Assembly (NCBI RefSeq): GCF_900103835.1
Contig: NZ_FNID01000026.1
Coordinates: forward strand, 1-43,102
DNA length: 43,102 nt
Source: Acetanaerobacterium elongatum
GTDB lineage: Bacteria; Bacillota; Clostridia; Oscillospirales; Ruminococcaceae
Reading direction: 5' to 3'
Part shown: piece by piece, positions 24,703 to 34,415 of the stretch
Position numbering within the stretch: the stretch's first letter is position 1
Layout of the letters: every line of letters begins with the position of its first letter
Made by a program: the position numbers and the translations under genes
Notes under the pieces: model-generated
What the model saw: only the letters and a program-made list of their open reading frames with translations
What the model was told of the DNA's origin: nothing
Database searches by the model: none

Positions 24703-26808
24703 TTACAAACCAATCAGCGGGGATAGTTCACCGGTATAGGTCAAGGTCAGCCGGTGCATTGCACGGGTGCAGGCAATATAAAGCAGGCTGCGGTCATATT
24801 CTCCGCAATAGGTGTCGGCGTTGGCCGAAGGAATGATAACCTCATCAAACTCCAAGCCCTTTGACATTTGAACCGATGTTATGGATATGCCGTTTGCAAA
24901 CTTTGCGTTTTCGGGTGAAATCAAATTTACATCGCAGCTTTTGTTTAGAACATCATAAAAAGCTTTCGCCATACCATTCGTCTTCAAAATGATTCCAAGG
25001 GTGACATTACCGCTGCTTTTGAATGTGGTGATTCGTTCCTTGAGCTGCTCGTATTCTTCCGTTTCACTGCGGCAATAGATAATATCAGGTGTATCACCGT
25101 GGCGTTCAACCGGCTCCAGTGCGGCAACGTTTTGAATACGCTTTGCGAAGGTAATAATCTCATAGGTAGAGCGGTAGCTTTTATTCAGCGAGATAAATTC
25201 TGCGCCCGCATAAATTAACTTCAGGTCTTCAAGCGTATGCAGATGGTTCGGGTTAATAAACTGCCCGAAGTCTCCGAGAATCGTCTTTTGGCATTTAAAA
25301 ATAATGTTGATTACTGCATATTGAACCGGTGTGTAGTCCTGCATTTCGTCGATCACCAGGTGACGTATTAGTTGGCTCTCCTGCAGGCCCTCAAACGCGG
25401 CATGAAAATACATAAAAGGGTATACATCTGCCCACTCAAGGGTGTCTTTGTCCGGCATTACAAATTTATCTGCAGCGTTCAGCCATTTGTAAAAATCCTT
25501 ATAAAGAGCCAGAGTATTCTTTACCTTCAGCATCTCAATAAGGCTTTTTAGTACGGCTTTCGGCTTTGGCAGCGGCTCTTCTGTAAGGTTGTTTGTTTCA
25601 AACCGGTCGAGAATATCATCCGCAATCATCTGCAGGCGCTGCTTGATTGGGTGATTATAATAAACCTCAAAACGGCTTTGCAGCCAGTCTTTCTTGGCGG
25701 TAAACCGGCCGAAGGTACAGTCCGACGGTTCAAAGATGCTCTCAGGCATCTGCGCCAAATATTCATTCATTTTCTTTAAAAAATCCGGTGTGGATTTAAA
25801 GCGAACCCGTTGAGCCCACTGACAGTCTGCCGTTTCAAGCGCGTCTCTGTCCGATTCAAAATGGATGACGCCCTCAAGCTGAACCTCGGCAATATCCTCA
25901 AAGCCCGTTTCGTAAATTGGCTCTTCGCCTAATTCAGGCAGTACATTCGAGATATAGTCCCCAAATGCCTTATTGGGGGAAAGAATTGTCACGTTCTTTG
26001 CCGACAGCTTATCTTTAAAGCGATAGAGCAGGTAGGCGATACGGTGAAGCGCAATAGAGGTCTTACCGGAGCCCGCTACTCCCTGTATTAAGAGGGTTCC
26101 AGTGTTTTCATTTCGAATTATTTGGTTCTGTTCCTTTTGGATGGTCGCGATAATGGATTTCATCTTCTCGCTTGATGTTTGGCTCAGTTCTCGCTGTAAA
26201 ACGTCATCCTGAATATTTACCGAGCTCTCCAGGGCATATTCCATCCTGCTGTTCTTAATCTTAAACTGCCGTTTACGCGTAAGTTTACCGTCGATTCGGC
26301 CAATCGGCGCGTCATACCCTGCAAAGCCGACTTCGCAATCATAAAACATACTTGCAACAGGCGAGCGCCAGTCAGAAATCAGCAACTCATTATTATGGGT
26401 GAAAGCAAACCGACCGATGTAAAATACTGCAGGTGCGGGCAATTCGCTTGCTTCTTCCAGAAAGTCGATTCGGGCGAAGTAGGGCGAATCGATAAGCTTT
26501 AAAAGCTTGTTTTTACTTTTAACCGCCAAGGCCCCACGATTGTCAATCTGCTTTAATGCAAGCCGGTTTTGGAACATCTCATGGGGGTCGATTTCACCGC
26601 GGTTTTGTACCATGTATTGCTGAGTCGCAGTGTATTCTTTGTCAATATGCCCGACAGTATCGTTTGCTTGCTTCAGCGCATCATTCAGCTTTTGCTTAAT
26701 ATCATCCAGATGGATAAGCTCATCAGGAAAAGCAGGTATTTCATCTGGCTTAACTTCGCTTCTTTTGGTATAACTTGCGTGTTCTTCCATTTGCTTTGCA
26801 CCAGACAT
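24703..26808 (-). CDS. HelD-like superfamily 1 helicase/ATPase
   Basis: ATG 26808 follows AAGGAG. The 701-residue protein has an N-terminal antiparallel coiled coil (about 28-105, ELIHLDDIKQKLNDALKQAN), a split UvrD-like ATPase with Walker A GVAGSGKT at 243-250 followed by SIALHRIAYLLYR, the motif II region LVIDEMQDYTPVQY, motif III LGDFGQFI, motif IV LNKSYRST, and SMKGLEF/VQMSKGLEFDEV plus YIACTRAMHRLTL near the end. This matches HelD of Gram-positive bacteria, which removes stalled or idle RNA polymerase from DNA; some relatives give rifamycin tolerance. It lies 47 nt behind an AraC-GNAT gene on the same strand, probably co-transcribed. Confidence 0.88.
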   Translation of the reverse strand: MSGAKQMEEHASYTKRSEVKPDEIPAFPDELIHLDDIKQKLNDALKQANDTVGHIDKEYTATQQYMVQNRGEIDPHEMFQNRLALKQIDNRGALAVKSKNKLLKLIDSPYFARIDFLEEASELPAPAVFYIGRFAFTHNNELLISDWRSPVASMFYDCEVGFAGYDAPIGRIDGKLTRKRQFKIKNSRMEYALESSVNIQDDVLQRELSQTSSEKMKSIIATIQKEQNQIIRNENTGTLLIQGVAGSGKTSIALHRIAYLLYRFKDKLSAKNVTILSPNKAFGDYISNVLPELGEEPIYETGFEDIAEVQLEGVIHFESDRDALETADCQWAQRVRFKSTPDFLKKMNEYLAQMPESIFEPSDCTFGRFTAKKDWLQSRFEVYYNHPIKQRLQMIADDILDRFETNNLTEEPLPKPKAVLKSLIEMLKVKNTLALYKDFYKWLNAADKFVMPDKDTLEWADVYPFMYFHAAFEGLQESQLIRHLVIDEMQDYTPVQYAVINIIFKCQKTILGDFGQFINPNHLHTLEDLKLIYAGAEFISLNKSYRSTYEIITFAKRIQNVAALEPVERHGDTPDIIYCRSETEEYEQLKERITTFKSSGNVTLGIILKTNGMAKAFYDVLNKSCDVNLISPENAKFANGISITSVQMSKGLEFDEVIIPSANADTYCGEYDRSLLYIACTRAMHRLTLTYTGELSPLIGL

Positions 26809-26855
26809 TTGAGTTCTCCTTATATAAATGAATATACTTGGCTGTAAAACATCCA

Positions 26856-27698
26856 CTAACGGACGATGGGTAAAACCATCCGTTGTGTCGGGTATCCGAA
26901 TTCCGTAAGCAACTCCGCTTCGGCAAAGCCCAGCTCCAGAAGCGCCTTGCGGTATCCTGTATCCGCCTTGTCGCCTTCGCGAAAGGTGGTAATGCTAATC
27001 GCTTTATTCTCCAGAAGTTCGATGAGTGCCGTGTTTAAAAAGTCCCGCGAAATCCCTTTTCGTCTGTAGAGCGGGTGCACCGAAAGAAAATCAATACTTC
27101 CGGTTTCGCGGTTTATCATCATGCCGCCAACAGGGATATCGCCTTCGGTCATTAGCAAAGCACTGTTGCCGGCAATATAACGCTTGAGCACGGATAAATG
27201 CTCTTCCTCTTCCAGATGAGGAAACCCGTCAATAGAAAGACGCACCAAATCCATCCACAACGGAATATCTGCCTTACTCACAAAGCGAATTTCTCTCGCA
27301 GCATTTCGCTGAACTGCCTCAGGCATTTCGTTATGCTCTTTAAAGTTATATTCCAGCTGCAACGGATAAAACACCTCGTTTCGTCTGAAATGATATGGAG
27401 ACTGCTTATACATCACCTTAAATACATTGCTGAAGGCTTGCTGACTGTCGTATCCGGCTAAAACGGCAATCTCAATAATGGGTTTATCTGAGAAAATCAG
27501 CAGTTTTGCGGCCTCTGTTAGTTGTCTGCGCTGGATATAATCGTGTATGGTGAGGCCAACGGTATCGGTAAAGATATGATGAAGGTGATATTTTGAGTAA
27601 TGCACCGCATCGGCGACGATATCCAAATCAATCTTTTCACACATCAGATGTTCTTCAATATAGTGGATTGCAGCCGTCACTGTTTCAAGATGCTTCAT
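26856..27698 (-). CDS. AraC-type DNA-binding domain fused to GNAT acetyltransferase
   Basis: ATG 27698 has GAGGAGG five nt upstream. Residues 1-105 are an AraC double helix-turn-helix (VADAVHYSKYHLHHIFTDTVGLTIHDYI, then IIEIAVLAGYDSQQAFSNVFKVMYKQSP). Residues 138-280 form a GNAT acetyltransferase with the acetyl-CoA pyrophosphate loop in VHPLYRRKGISRDFL. In usual AraC proteins the DNA-binding part is C-terminal and the sensor N-terminal; here the order is reversed, as in the SoxS/Rob-like proteins with a trailing effector domain. The acetyltransferase could act as a sensor or a resistance enzyme. The HelD-like gene follows, so the two may respond to the same stress. Confidence 0.88.
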   Translation of the reverse strand: MKHLETVTAAIHYIEEHLMCEKIDLDIVADAVHYSKYHLHHIFTDTVGLTIHDYIQRRQLTEAAKLLIFSDKPIIEIAVLAGYDSQQAFSNVFKVMYKQSPYHFRRNEVFYPLQLEYNFKEHNEMPEAVQRNAAREIRFVSKADIPLWMDLVRLSIDGFPHLEEEEHLSVLKRYIAGNSALLMTEGDIPVGGMMINRETGSIDFLSVHPLYRRKGISRDFLNTALIELLENKAISITTFREGDKADTGYRKALLELGFAEAELLTEFGYPTQRMVLPIVR

Positions 27699-27885
27699 GA
27701 TGCCTCCTCACCGGTGAAAATCTTAAGTGTTAATTAACAAACCCCGTTTTTAAATATTGTTAATATCCCATGCGGCGGTGTGACCGTATCCATTATACCA
27801 GATTCCAAGCTTATATTTTTGATTATTATTGCGAAATTACGTTCATACAGGGAAAAGCTAACGATTATTTTATAGGCAAAACAAT

Positions 27886-27915
27886 AGGCGGCTAATCCTG
27901 TGTGATTAGCCGCCT
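27886..27915 (-). terminator. Terminator downstream of gdhA
   Basis: AGGCGGCTAATC and GATTAGCCGCCT form a 12-bp stem with a six-nt loop. On the minus strand ATTGTTTT follows. Confidence 0.75.
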
Positions 27916-27935
27916 TAAAAGTTATAATTCGCTAA

Positions 27936-29673
<1,738 letters not shown>

Positions 29674-29705
29674 CAAAAAAACAGCTATCAAAAACGATAG
29701 CTGTT
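29674..29705 (-). terminator. Terminator of the D,D-carboxypeptidase gene
   Basis: AACAGCTATC / GATAGCTGTT, 10-bp stem with a six-nt loop; on the minus strand the stem is followed by a run of T. Confidence 0.85.
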
Positions 29706-29718
29706 TAAAAGCTTGTGA

Positions 29719-31035
29719 TTAATACCTGGACTTCGAGCCAAACTTCGGGCCTCTTCGGCGGTTTACTACAAACGATCCGATAATCATTATGAGTAAAAGC
29801 AGCACAAACGCGCCGATGCCCACATAGAACCAAACCGATTTGGTAGCTGCTTTCAGCACCTCCAGGATATACAGTACATCGCTGCGGCTGGCGTCATTGT
29901 CGGCTAACAGATTTACGCTGCCTACTTTGTCGCCCATTACCATCAGTTCCACCGTACCGATAACGTCTCCCTTCTTAACGGGGGCGTTCACATACTTGGG
30001 GATATTCAGTCGCTGAATGATATCACCATCACTGGTGCTCTTGGGCACCAGCGCGGTAAAGGCACTTTCAGCACGCAGGTATAGAAAATCTCTATCCCAG
30101 TTTAACTTAAGCGGCACCTCTGTTACCGGCTTTTCGGCATTGATGAGCTCTTTTACCTCAAAGTTACTGAAAGCCCATTCATACAGCTTTTTGCTCTCTA
30201 CAAACGCCATATTCGGCGGTTCATAATCGTTTAGAGGTGCGTTCATTACCACCAGCAAATAGGTGTAGCCATCCTTGGTGGCGGTGGAAACACAGCAGCG
30301 TCCGGCTTCATCGGTGGTTCCGGTTTTTATGCCTCGTGCATATTTATAATAAACATCCGGGCCGGAGCTTTGTACCATCATCTTGTTGGTGGTAAAGATA
30401 TACTCTGTATCACGCTTGTTGGAGGGCTTAAGCTCATAGCTGGTTTTAGTACACATATCCATAAATCCGGGCATCTGCATGGCATACTTTGCAATCAGGT
30501 ACATATCCTGCGCAGTCGTATAATGGTCGTTATCATGAAGACCGTGCGGGTTTACAAAGTTGGTGCTCACGGCACCGATTTCCTGTGCCTTCTTATTCAT
30601 CATATCAATAAATGCCGCGCGTGAACCGCCGATATAGTCTGCCACCATGCTTGCGGCTTCATTTGCGGAAGGTAGTAGCATACAATAGATTAAATCCCGC
30701 ATGGAACGTTCTTCACCGGCACGCATTCCTGCATTTGACGCGTTCATGCCATCAAATTCAGATAAGATGCTCGAGGTGCATTTTACCATGGTATTATCCA
30801 AATCCGGTGTTTTCTCCATAGCCAATATGGTGGTAACCAGCTTGGTAAGTGAGGCCGGGTATTCCTTTTTATTGGCGTTCTTTTGGTACACCACCGTTCC
30901 GGTATCAAGGTTTACCATGTATACCGCGTCGGCGCTGACCTCAAACGGGGGAGTATACTCCGCGTGAACGGTTGTAAGCGGGGCAATTATCATGATTATT
31001 AAACTGAAAATAACCGCGATGCTTATTTTTCTCAT
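29719..31035 (-). CDS. D-alanyl-D-alanine carboxypeptidase (DacF/PBP5 type)
   Basis: ATG 31035 is preferred; the upstream GTG overlaps its own ribosome site. The 438-residue penicillin-binding protein has a signal peptide (cleavage near A25 after TTVHA), catalytic S62 and K65 (SLTK), S123-A-N125 (PSAN) and K237-T-G239 (KTG). A beta-rich C-terminal domain follows, and then a membrane helix near 405-427 with an RRRGPK positive tail that anchors it. It trims terminal D-Ala from peptidoglycan stem peptides outside the membrane. Clostridia often carry several, and some are sporulation-specific (DacF/DacB); this sequence alone does not say which. Confidence 0.93.
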   Translation of the reverse strand: MRKISIAVIFSLIIMIIAPLTTVHAEYTPPFEVSADAVYMVNLDTGTVVYQKNANKKEYPASLTKLVTTILAMEKTPDLDNTMVKCTSSILSEFDGMNASNAGMRAGEERSMRDLIYCMLLPSANEAASMVADYIGGSRAAFIDMMNKKAQEIGAVSTNFVNPHGLHDNDHYTTAQDMYLIAKYAMQMPGFMDMCTKTSYELKPSNKRDTEYIFTTNKMMVQSSGPDVYYKYARGIKTGTTDEAGRCCVSTATKDGYTYLLVVMNAPLNDYEPPNMAFVESKKLYEWAFSNFEVKELINAEKPVTEVPLKLNWDRDFLYLRAESAFTALVPKSTSDGDIIQRLNIPKYVNAPVKKGDVIGTVELMVMGDKVGSVNLLADNDASRSDVLYILEVLKAATKSVWFYVGIGAFVLLLLIMIIGSFVVNRRRGPKFGSKSRY

Positions 31036-31327
31036 ATAGACAATCACTCCACAAGTGTGTATTATATATATGTTGCCAAGATACCTGTCAGTTTCCGTCT
31101 AAATATCTGTTATCCAGTGCTATTTATAGGAATAGGCAGGGAATCGGTGAGTATAGCGATGAAAAACATCCGCATCTCATTATAGCAGAGTTTTGCACAA
31201 ATAGGAAGTTTGTTTTTAAGTAAACTGGTATAAAAGATATATTTTTAGCCATACCGTGAAAGGGCCATTATTCAGGCCTCTGACGAGGCGGTAATTCTAG
31301 CATGGATTTTTAAGAGGGTGGTACTAC

Positions 31328-32014
31328 TTGATTTATGTAACCGGAGATATGCACGGCGATATTGCCCGATTTAAGCAAAAGGCGATAAAGCGGCTGAAAA
31401 AAACAGATGTACTGATTATCTGCGGGGATTTCGGCTTTGTCTGGAACGGCAATGATCAGGAGAAAAAGCAGCTTGATTGGATAGGCTGCCGCCGTTTTAC
31501 AACGCTTTTTATCGACGGTGTGCACGAGAACTTCGACCTTCTTGACCAGTACCCAGAACAGGAGCTGTACGGGGGAAGGGTGCGCTGCTTAGGAAAAAGG
31601 CTGTTTTACCTGCAGCGAGGGCAGGTTTATGAAATAGAGGGCAAGCGAATATTCGTAATGGGCGGCGGCGAGAGTATAGACAAAGAATCTCGCGCAAAGC
31701 TGTCCACCTACTGGGCGCAGGAGATGCCAACCACGGCGGAGATTGAAGAAGCGGCCTACCGGCTGGAGGATAACGATTTTACCGTTGATTACATCTTTAC
31801 ATACGAGGCTGCCACCACCATCCTTAGCTCCATCCACAAGGATTTTGAGAGCATCAGCCCGTTAAATGCGTTTCTGGAGCGTGTGCTTCGTCAGTGCAGC
31901 TATAAAAAATGGTTTTTTGGTTGCTACCATATCGACAGAAAACTCAGCACGGTACAGCATGCGGTATTTAAAGAGGTAGTTCCCGTTGAGGAAATGGTTA
32001 CCCACAAAAAGTGA
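31328..32014 (+). CDS. Calcineurin-like metallophosphoesterase
   Basis: TTG 31328 is the start, after a GAGGGTGG site; the protein begins IYVTGDMHGD. The 228 residues have metal-binding motifs of the calcineurin-like family: GDMHGD (6-11), CGDFGFVW near 32 and a VHENFDLL block where most relatives have GNHE/D. A GGG motif near 113 and the FGCYHID segment near the end supply the remaining positions. The substrate is unknown; homologs in Firmicutes are small cytoplasmic phosphoesterases. The gene is single, convergent with the cyclophilin gene across a shared terminator. Confidence 0.85.
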   Translation: MIYVTGDMHGDIARFKQKAIKRLKKTDVLIICGDFGFVWNGNDQEKKQLDWIGCRRFTTLFIDGVHENFDLLDQYPEQELYGGRVRCLGKRLFYLQRGQVYEIEGKRIFVMGGGESIDKESRAKLSTYWAQEMPTTAEIEEAAYRLEDNDFTVDYIFTYEAATTILSSIHKDFESISPLNAFLERVLRQCSYKKWFFGCYHIDRKLSTVQHAVFKEVVPVEEMVTHKK

Positions 32015-32123
32015 ATAATACTAGTCTTCGTTAGAAATGCTACGGCAAATCCAGCTTCAGAATATCCCGCATATCATATTTTTGCTCAATTTTTACATCT
32101 CTCAGAATATAGTATAACAAACA

Positions 32124-32158
32124 AAACCGGAAGACGATGATTGTACGTCTTCCGGTTT
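32124..32158. terminator. Bidirectional terminator
   Basis: AAACCGGAAGACG and CGTCTTCCGGTTT form a perfect 13-bp stem with a nine-nt loop between convergent genes. Confidence 0.85.
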
Positions 32159-32181
32159 CATATTCAATCATTAATATGCTA

Positions 32182-32868
32182 TTATTTCGATGCTTCTTTT
32201 ACTTCAATGCTGTTAATTAGGATATCCTCCAGCGGCTTGTCGTTGGAATCGGTTTTCACCTTTACCATTGCATCAATTACATCCATACCCTCGATTACCT
32301 GACCAAATACAGTGTGCTTTTTATCCAGCCACGGAGTACCGCCGTTTTCCTTATACTTGTCAATTACCTGCGCAGGCCAGCCAGCTGCCTTCATCTGGGA
32401 CAGAAAATCCTCGGTGATTGTAGAAGCAGGAGCCTGAACAATAAAGAACTGGCTGCCGTTGGTATTTTCACCGCTGTTGGCCATTGAAAGTGCTCCGCGG
32501 AAGTTCCACAGGTTATCAGAGAATTCGTCCTCAAACGGTGTACCCCATTTGCTCTGGCCACCCATTCCGTCAAGGCCGTCGGTATCGCCGCCCTGAACCA
32601 TAAAGTCGTTAATTACGCGATGAAACCGAATCCCGTTATATTTGCCGTCCTTGGCAAGGGTAATAAAGTTTTCAACAGCTTTGGGCGCTTCTTTGGGAAA
32701 GAGTACAACCTTGATATCGCCCATCGTGGTTTTAATGGTGGCCGTAGGGGCGTCGGCCGTAACCTCTTTGTATTGCTTTAGCACAATATTTCCTCCGCAT
32801 CCTGATAATAAGAGTAAAGACATTGCAGCCAAAATCAGCACTGCCTTTAGGATATGCAGGCGTTTCAT
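32182..32868 (-). CDS. Cyclophilin-type peptidyl-prolyl isomerase lipoprotein
   Basis: The 228-residue protein has a lipoprotein signal ending in LLSGC (Cys24), so it is anchored outside the membrane. A complete cyclophilin domain follows: FHRVINDFMVQGGD (active-site Arg in FHRV), GALSMANSGENTNGSQFFI and KHTVFGQVIEGMDVID. It would speed folding of exported proteins by cis-trans isomerisation of X-Pro bonds. AAAGGA lies 11 nt before ATG 32868. It has its own promoter, so it need not depend on the long RNA transcribed just upstream on the same strand. Confidence 0.93.
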   Translation of the reverse strand: MKRLHILKAVLILAAMSLLLLSGCGGNIVLKQYKEVTADAPTATIKTTMGDIKVVLFPKEAPKAVENFITLAKDGKYNGIRFHRVINDFMVQGGDTDGLDGMGGQSKWGTPFEDEFSDNLWNFRGALSMANSGENTNGSQFFIVQAPASTITEDFLSQMKAAGWPAQVIDKYKENGGTPWLDKKHTVFGQVIEGMDVIDAMVKVKTDSNDKPLEDILINSIEVKEASK

Positions 32869-32906
32869 TATTAACCAATTCCTTTCTGTTAATTCGGCTA
32901 TTCGTT

Positions 32907-32935
32907 ATTATAACCTAATACGGGCATGCTGGCAA
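32907..32935 (-). promoter_or_regulatory. Promoter of the cyclophilin gene
   Basis: Minus strand TTGCCA (32935-32930), 17 nt, perfect TATAAT (32912-32907). It lies downstream of the terminator of the large RNA, which separates the two transcription units. Confidence 0.65.
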
Positions 32936-32984
32936 GCATAAAAAAGGATGCTGTGAGTATGAAAATAGGGTAGTTCTTCAATAC

Positions 32985-33019
32985 AAAAATATACCCCGAC
33001 CTACAAAGCCGGGGTATAT
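32985..33019 (-). terminator. Intrinsic terminator of the large RNA
   Basis: ATATACCCCG / CGGGGTATAT, 10-bp stem; on the minus strand the stem leads directly into TTTTT and GTATT. Confidence 0.8.
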
Positions 33020-33520
33020 CAGTATGTTGATATAAGGATAGAAACCTCAAAACATTGGAATCACCCAAACAATACAAATGAATATAACTTTATATGATTG
33101 CCTAATACCTTAATTTGGCCGCGCGGCCTGATTGCTTCTGGGAGTGTGCAATAAGATTAAGCACTCTTGGAAACTAGAAGAGAGAACAAAAGGGAAAACC
33201 GATGCCGGCACCAGATGTACGCTGGATATTGGCGCTGCTTGCATAACGATTACAAAGGTGATTGCCGGCTATTTGCAGGTATTATTGTATCTGCGGGGCA
33301 ATACGCCAAGTGATGAAATGCATACGAGTGGTTTACTTACTTGTTCTCGCAGTCAATTACAGGGTAAAACACGAAGAATTGACACATCAAGCCACGAGGG
33401 GTGCTGTTTTAGCAATTTGCGGCAGGCTAAACTGCTTTTCTGGCAGCGAGCCTGCAATATAAGTGGTACATCGGACCCGCCTCCTAACTGTTATTTGAAA
33501 GAGGTTTACTATCTTTCCGT
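32985..33520 (-). ncRNA. Predicted large structured non-coding RNA (about 540 nt)
   Basis: No convincing protein is encoded here, yet the stretch has all parts of a transcription unit. A near-consensus promoter is at 33555-33527, and RNA would begin near 33520. Its 5' end pairs with its distal end: 33501-33513 with 33037-33048, 12 bp with one bulge, spanning about 480 nt. Between them are nested hairpins: 33422-33428/33449-33455 with inner 33432-33435/33443-33446; 33351-33358/33377-33383; 33261-33266/33297-33302 with inner 33275-33278/33291-33294; 33211-33214/33222-33225; 33142-33146/33162-33166; and a self-complementary 12-mer at 33117-33128. An intrinsic terminator follows at 33019-32985. 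The RNase P, tmRNA and SRP signatures I know are absent. Size and architecture recall large bacterial RNAs such as ROOL, GOLLD or OLE, but I cannot assign it to one. Function unknown. Confidence 0.65.
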
Positions 33521-33526
33521 GATTTA

Positions 33527-33555
33527 AATATAGCATATAAATTGGTTAAAGTCAA
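33527..33555 (-). promoter_or_regulatory. Promoter of the large RNA
   Basis: Minus strand TTGACT (33555-33550), exactly 17 nt, TATATT (33532-33527) preceded by TGC (extended -10). Start near 33520 falls at the outer edge of the closing stem. Confidence 0.75.
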
Positions 33556-33613
33556 TATAATTTATCAACATTTTGTAGAAAAAATATATAGTTTGCAATA
33601 GCAATAATTGTTA

Positions 33614-33642
33614 TTGACAATGCTCTGGATTTAGCATACAAT
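33614..33642 (+). promoter_or_regulatory. Promoter of the DUF1292 gene
   Basis: TTGACA (33614-33619), 17 nt, TACAAT (33637-33642). It is back to back with the promoter of the large RNA, about 58 bp away. The leader starts near 33649 with a short AAGCG/CGCTT hairpin. Confidence 0.75.
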
Positions 33643-33731
33643 CTAATCAAGCGAGAAAAACGCTTATGGCAGTTTGCTACTTGGCTTTTCTTCAATGTTA
33701 TTAGGCTTATATCAGGCCGATGGAGGTTAAC

Positions 33732-34031
33732 ATGTCAGACGAAATGGAATTTGGCCCCAATATCCTTTCACTTACCGATGAAGACGGTAACGAGCACGAG
33801 TTTGAGATTCTCGACGAGCTTGATGTAGACGATAAGCATTACGTTGCATTACTGCCCGCAAACGAAGAAGATTTTGAAGATGAAGAAGACGACGGTCAGT
33901 TGATCGTTCTTAGAAGCGAGGAAGAAGACGGTGAAGAGTTCCTTGCTTATATAGAGGATGAAGAAGAGTTTAATAAAATTGCAGCTATGTTTGTTGAACG
34001 TCTTTCTGATGAGTACGACTTCGAAGAATAG
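33732..34031 (+). CDS. DUF1292 (YrzB-like) acidic protein
   Basis: ATG 33732 lies five nt after GGAGG; an ATG four codons earlier overlaps that site. The 99-residue protein is very acidic and has the DUF1292 pattern: ITLTDEDGNE-like SLTDEDGNEHEFEILDELDVDDKHYVAL near 14-41, then IVLRSEEEDGEEFLAYIEDEEEFNKIA. The family is common in Firmicutes, usually cytoplasmic and of unknown function, often near ruvX/alaS-region genes. Here it instead sits between the large RNA and the probable 6S RNA. Confidence 0.88.
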   Translation: MSDEMEFGPNILSLTDEDGNEHEFEILDELDVDDKHYVALLPANEEDFEDEEDDGQLIVLRSEEEDGEEFLAYIEDEEEFNKIAAMFVERLSDEYDFEE

Positions 34032-34064
34032 GCTTTAAAACTAGGTTATAAAAAGCGGTTTCAT

Positions 34065-34262
34065 ATCCTGCCCCGTGCGACAGTGCGGCGTATATAAATC
34101 CAACAAGCATTAAACGGGAACGCGGCTCTGAAGGCAGCCTGCAGACCTCCCGCCCTACCTTGAGTAACGGCGGAAGAAGGGAGCGAAAACCCTCCAGGAG
34201 CGTACCCACCTGTCTGGTGACGGGTTTAATGTAGTCGTACAACGGCTGGGCGGGGGATTTTT
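34065..34262 (+). ncRNA. ssrS: Probable 6S RNA
   Basis: About 195 nt with no reading frame. The ends pair (ATCCTGCCC with GGGCGGGGGAT) and the strand ends in TTTTT, fitting the closing stem of 6S RNA and its usual length. Internal sequence (GCATTAAACGGGAACGCGGC, GGAAGAAGGGAGCGAAAACC) is of the kind I associate with clostridial 6S RNAs. 6S RNA binds the sigma-A holoenzyme and restrains transcription in stationary phase. Identification is from memory of the pattern, not a covariance search; another structured RNA of this size is possible. Confidence 0.65.
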
Positions 34263-34290
34263 AAAAGCGGAAACCCGCGGAATAATAACA

Positions 34291-34322
34291 ATGAGCCATG
34301 GAACACTAGTTCCATGGCTCAT
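34291..34322. terminator. Perfect 14-bp hairpin downstream of the 6S RNA
   Basis: ATGAGCCATGGAAC - ACTA - GTTCCATGGCTCAT. Followed by TTCTGT rather than a clean T run, so it is a strong hairpin but only a possible terminator. Confidence 0.55.
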
Positions 34323-34415
34323 TTCTGTATATAGAGAAAAGCATGAAAATTCATTTTCATGCTGCTGCGTTTTTGTGCCATTGCGGCGCAAACGCCGGAA
34401 AGGCACGATATCTGT

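Noticed and set aside
33020-33520. RNase P RNA, tmRNA or SRP RNA as identity of the large RNA
   Set aside because: The RNase P GAGGAAAGTCC motif, a tmRNA tRNA-like end and the SRP core are all absent.
33132-33527. 131-codon open frame on the plus strand
   Set aside because: No ribosome site, odd composition with scattered Cys, no domain-like pattern, and it lies opposite the structured RNA unit.
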